Of a stretch of 64,000 nucleotides of DNA, positions 61,081 through 64,000 are shown piece after piece. The DNA lies in assembly GCF_037479095.1 (NCBI RefSeq), contig NZ_JBBGZW010000002.1:558001-622000 (forward strand), given 5' to 3'. A program made the translations under genes and the position numbers. Within the stretch, counting starts at the first letter, position 1, and each line of letters starts with the position of its first letter. This DNA is from Pantoea nemavictus (GTDB taxonomy: Bacteria; Pseudomonadota; Gammaproteobacteria; Enterobacterales; Enterobacteriaceae). The notes under the pieces are model-generated. The model was not told the DNA's origin and ran no database searches. It saw nothing but the letters and a program-made list of their open reading frames with translations.

Positions 61081-62471
61081 GAAACCTCCTGCGGCGTGGA
61101 GGTTTTGACGCGATAACCCGCGCCCGGATGCGGTGCCTGCAGCTGTGGACCGGCAGCAAATAACTTCTCGCGCAATGTGCCCTGCGCGTACTCTTTTTTG
61201 TAAACGCCGCGCTTCTGCAGTTCCGGGATCAGCAGCTCAACCACATCTTCAAAGGTTTCGTGCGTTATGGCGTAGGCGAAGTTGAAGCCATCGACGTCGG
61301 TATCCTCTATCCAGCCCTGCAACTCATCGGCGACGGTTTCTGCGCTGCCAACAATCAATGGGCCAAAGCCGCCGATGCCCACCCAATCCGCCAGCGCTTG
61401 CACCGTCCACTGACGATCGGGATCGGCGGTGGAGAAGGTTTCAACCGCCGATTGGATGGCGTTGGTGTGGATGTATTTCAGTACCTGATCCGGCTGATAC
61501 TGACCGAAGTCGATGCCTGTCCAGCCCGATACCAGCGCCAGCGCGCCTTCGTAGCTCACCCAACTGGTGTACTCCTTCCACTTGGCCTGCGCCGCTAAGT
61601 CGGTTTCACCAACAATCACGGTTTGCAGATTGAAGATTTTAATACTGTAGGGATCGCGGCCAGCTTCCACCGCACGACGGCGAATATCGGCGACGGTTTT
61701 CTTCAGCAACACTTTCGACGGGGAAGCGACAAATACACATTCAGCGTGTTCTGCGGCAAACTGCTTACCACGGCTGGATGCACCAGCCTGGTACAACACG
61801 GGCGTCCGCTGCGGTGACGGTTCGCACAGATGAATGCCTGGCACGTTGAAGAAGGTACCCTGATGATTGATAGGATGGATTTTACGCGGGTCGCTGAAGA
61901 TACGGCGTTCGCGGTCACGTAACACCGCATCCTGCTCCCAGCTGCCTTCGAGCAGCTTGTACACCACCTGCAGATACTCATCGGCATAATCGTAGCGGCT
62001 ATCGTGATCGGTCTGCGCTTTGTGGCCAATATTGCGCGCACCGCTCTCCAGATAAGAGGTCACGATGTTCCAGCCAATGCGCCCTTTGGTCAGGTGATCG
62101 AGCGTGGATAAGCGGCGGGCAAATGGATAAGGATGTTCAAACGACAATGACGCCGTGAGACCAAAGCCGAGATGTTCGGTGACCAACGCCATCGGGGTGA
62201 TGAGCGCCAGCGGATCATTAACCGGCACTTGCGTCGCCTGGCGAATGGCCGCATCGCCGTTGCCGTTCAGCACGTCGTAAACGCCGAGCACGTCTGCAAT
62301 AAACAGACCGTCAAATTTGCCGCGCTCGAGCAGGCGTGCCAAATCCACCCAATATTCCAGATCTTTATACTGCCAGGAACGGTCACGCGGATGCGCCCAC
62401 AGGCCCGGCGACTGGTGTCCGACACAGTTCATATCAAATGCGTTCAAGCGAATTTCACGTTGCGATGGCAT
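61077..62471 (-). CDS. LLM-class flavin-dependent monooxygenase (NtaA/SnaA/DszA family)
   Basis: 464 residues from ATG 62471, GGAG 6 bases upstream. Family pattern: LNAFDMNCVGHQSPGLWAHPRDRS, FDGLFIADVLGVYD, GRIGWNIVTSYLESGARNIG, HLCEPSPQRTPVLYQAGASSRGKQFAAEHAECVF and GFNFAYAITHETFEDVVELLIPELQKRGVYK. FMNH2-dependent enzymes of this group desulfurise or cleave organosulfur and aminopolycarboxylate compounds. First gene before a MetNIQ-type importer, so the importer probably brings in its substrate. Confidence 0.9.
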   Translation of the reverse strand: MPSQREIRLNAFDMNCVGHQSPGLWAHPRDRSWQYKDLEYWVDLARLLERGKFDGLFIADVLGVYDVLNGNGDAAIRQATQVPVNDPLALITPMALVTEHLGFGLTASLSFEHPYPFARRLSTLDHLTKGRIGWNIVTSYLESGARNIGHKAQTDHDSRYDYADEYLQVVYKLLEGSWEQDAVLRDRERRIFSDPRKIHPINHQGTFFNVPGIHLCEPSPQRTPVLYQAGASSRGKQFAAEHAECVFVASPSKVLLKKTVADIRRRAVEAGRDPYSIKIFNLQTVIVGETDLAAQAKWKEYTSWVSYEGALALVSGWTGIDFGQYQPDQVLKYIHTNAIQSAVETFSTADPDRQWTVQALADWVGIGGFGPLIVGSAETVADELQGWIEDTDVDGFNFAYAITHETFEDVVELLIPELQKRGVYKKEYAQGTLREKLFAAGPQLQAPHPGAGYRVKTSTPQEVS

Positions 62472-62545
62472 AGCAATCTCCATAGCGAGGCCGTGATCGT
62501 GTTACGACCCGGCGTTCGTCAGTTAATTTTTAGGATGTTGAGAGA

Positions 62546-63952
62546 TTAAAGCGCTGAAGGGGGACATCGCTCGACCTGAGCGATTTGCAGTTCTTCTAAA
62601 ATGTTTTTCGCCACATCGGCGGCGTGATCGGCGACCTGCGGTAAGCCCATCAGTTCACCGAAGCGTGCACGGGCCGCCGGACCCACGACCCACAGACGCG
62701 CGTTTACCTCGCCTGAGCGGTTGAGTGCCTGCGACTGACTGTCGACATCAATACCGAAGCCCAGCCGATCGGGGCGCACCAAACCCAGCTGGCTGAGCGA
62801 TTGCAGCAAAGGTTGGCTGGCGGTTAAGGCTTCATGGCCGGGGCCGGTGGTGACGATCAGATGATCGAGAAGGTGCGTTTGGCGATCGCCCTTGCGTGTG
62901 CGGAGTGTAATCTCCAGCTGCTTACCGCGCGCGTCAATAGCGGCCAGGCGCGCGGCCTGCACGCTAAGGCTACCTTGCTGCTGACGCTGGCGGATTACTG
63001 CGGAGACCTGCGGGGCGATACGGTAGCGATGCACATCCCACCACGAGCGCAAATGGCGGACAAAACGCTGCTGCTCGCGTAGCGGCAGCGATTGCCAGAT
63101 GTCCTGACCTTGCACACGCACCTGATCCAACACGCGCTGCCAGGGTAACTGTTGTTGCGCTGCACGCGCAACTTCCGCGCGGATATGACGGAGCCAATGA
63201 CGTGCGCTGGGCACATCCTGCGGAGCTAACGTCCATTCTGGCCAGTCACCGCTCAGGTTGTCACGCGAGAGCTGTCCACGGCGCGAGAAGGCGATAAGCG
63301 GACCACGATGCTGACGCGTTCCCAACGACGCCACCACGTCAGCCATACTTAAACCGGTGCCAATAATCGCTACCGATGCCGCCGGATCGATGGCATCTAA
63401 CACGCCGTGCTGCCACGGATTGGCTATCAACGCCGGGTGCGCCGTAAAAGGCTGCAACGCACGCGGCAGCGACGGCGGCGGATGGCTGATTGCTAATGCC
63501 AGCACATCACCTCGCAGGGTAACACCGTTGCTGAGCAACAACTGCTGCCCTTCCCAGGCAATCGCGCTGGCCTGAATGTGGCGCAACGTGATGTGCGGAT
63601 GCGCTTGCGCTGCTGCCGCAAACTGTTCTGCCAGATAGCGACCAAACATCCCACGCTGCGGATAGACCGCGCCATCAGCGCAATGCGCTACTGAATCCAG
63701 TGAACATTCAGGCTGAGCGCGATACCAGCGATCAAAGGCGCCCTGCTCTTCACCACTCAACTGCATGCGTGATGCAGGCACATTGATGCGGTGCGCAGGC
63801 TCCTGCGTGGAATAGGCAACGCCGCCGCCGAGATGATCGCGCGGTTCGACCACTGTAATCAGTAATTCGGATGACGAATGACGTGCGAGATGAATCGCCA
63901 ACGCAGTACCGCTGAAGCCGCCACCCACAATAATTACCTGTGCCGTTGCCAT
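62546..63952 (-). CDS. FAD-NAD(P)-binding protein, YdhS/HpcA-like
   Basis: 468 residues from ATG 63952 (AGGAG 6 bases upstream). N-terminal dinucleotide motif VIIVGGGFSGTALAIHLAR, an early VEPRDHLGGGVAYSTQEPAHRINVPASRM typical of the NAD_binding_9 family, and a central second motif SVAIIGTGLSMADVVASL. It sits upstream of the monooxygenase operon with a 74-base gap and may supply reducing power or act on the same substrate; both are guesses. No further gene is visible from 63953 to the window end. Confidence 0.82.
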   Translation of the reverse strand: MATAQVIIVGGGFSGTALAIHLARHSSSELLITVVEPRDHLGGGVAYSTQEPAHRINVPASRMQLSGEEQGAFDRWYRAQPECSLDSVAHCADGAVYPQRGMFGRYLAEQFAAAAQAHPHITLRHIQASAIAWEGQQLLLSNGVTLRGDVLALAISHPPPSLPRALQPFTAHPALIANPWQHGVLDAIDPAASVAIIGTGLSMADVVASLGTRQHRGPLIAFSRRGQLSRDNLSGDWPEWTLAPQDVPSARHWLRHIRAEVARAAQQQLPWQRVLDQVRVQGQDIWQSLPLREQQRFVRHLRSWWDVHRYRIAPQVSAVIRQRQQQGSLSVQAARLAAIDARGKQLEITLRTRKGDRQTHLLDHLIVTTGPGHEALTASQPLLQSLSQLGLVRPDRLGFGIDVDSQSQALNRSGEVNARLWVVGPAARARFGELMGLPQVADHAADVAKNILEELQIAQVERCPPSAL

Positions 63953-64000
63953 CGCCTTCTCCTGCATTAGCTGGCGCTTGTCTGTTTTGACGGACGTTTG

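Overview
The window looks like chromosomal DNA of a plant- or environment-associated enterobacterium, most likely Erwiniaceae (Pantoea/Erwinia-like). The grounds are the butanediol genes, a norR-norVW locus matching the E. coli type, a YbiV-type phosphatase, a YmgB/AriR-type protein, Zur- and Fur-type boxes, and many small catabolic operons with dedicated local regulators. No rRNA, tRNA, prophage, insertion sequence, plasmid origin or CRISPR array was seen.

Layout. 1-2.3 kb: end of the acetolactate/butanediol operon. 2.4-7.4 kb: nitric oxide detoxification (norR divergent from norVW). Between norR and norV there are two complete sigma-54 control modules with identical internal spacing. One drives norVW. 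The other appears to drive an unannotated short transcript with a 12-residue reading frame and its own terminator. 7.4-15.2 kb: an accessory stretch of small genes (two short-chain dehydrogenases and a SnoaL-like protein beside a TetR gene, an exported hydrolase, three GNAT acetyltransferases, a gene remnant) studded with copies of a dispersed intergenic repeat. 15.3-21 kb: a sugar-acid operon (MHS transporter, enolase-superfamily dehydratase, DapA-type aldolase, KDGal kinase, KDPGal aldolase) with a convergent IclR regulator and a strong palindrome upstream of the transporter.

21.3-28 kb: small stress and hypothetical genes, an AraC-type gene with a damaged 5' end, a MocR/EamA divergent pair, a phosphinothricin-type acetyltransferase beside an XRE-cupin regulator, and an AriR-like gene under a MlrA/BluR-like box. 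28-35.4 kb: a seven-gene operon (nitrilase, ABC importer, small AtzG-like protein, amidase, EamA exporter) divergent from an XRE-cupin regulator and an OsmC gene; it looks like a dedicated nitrogen-compound scavenging system of unknown substrate. 35.4-39.1 kb: a MASE2-GGDEF protein, a chemoreceptor and a TagD-like cytidylyltransferase, followed by an AT-rich gap that ends in an orphan plus-strand terminator and may encode a small RNA.

39.6-48 kb: divergent regulator/enzyme pairs (HxlR/alcohol dehydrogenase, TetR/O-methyltransferase), a Zur-box zinc GTPase and an orphan Fur-box siderophore-binding protein. 48-54 kb: an IclR-RidA-ABC importer-PLP deaminase unit, probably for a (D-)amino acid. 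54.2-57 kb: an amino acid racemase and a FUSC efflux protein. 57-64 kb: an orphan SsuA and a Met-type ABC importer with a flavin monooxygenase and an FAD protein, probably for sulfur scavenging.

All assignments come from reading the sequence by eye. Family names are recognition calls, and no database search was run.
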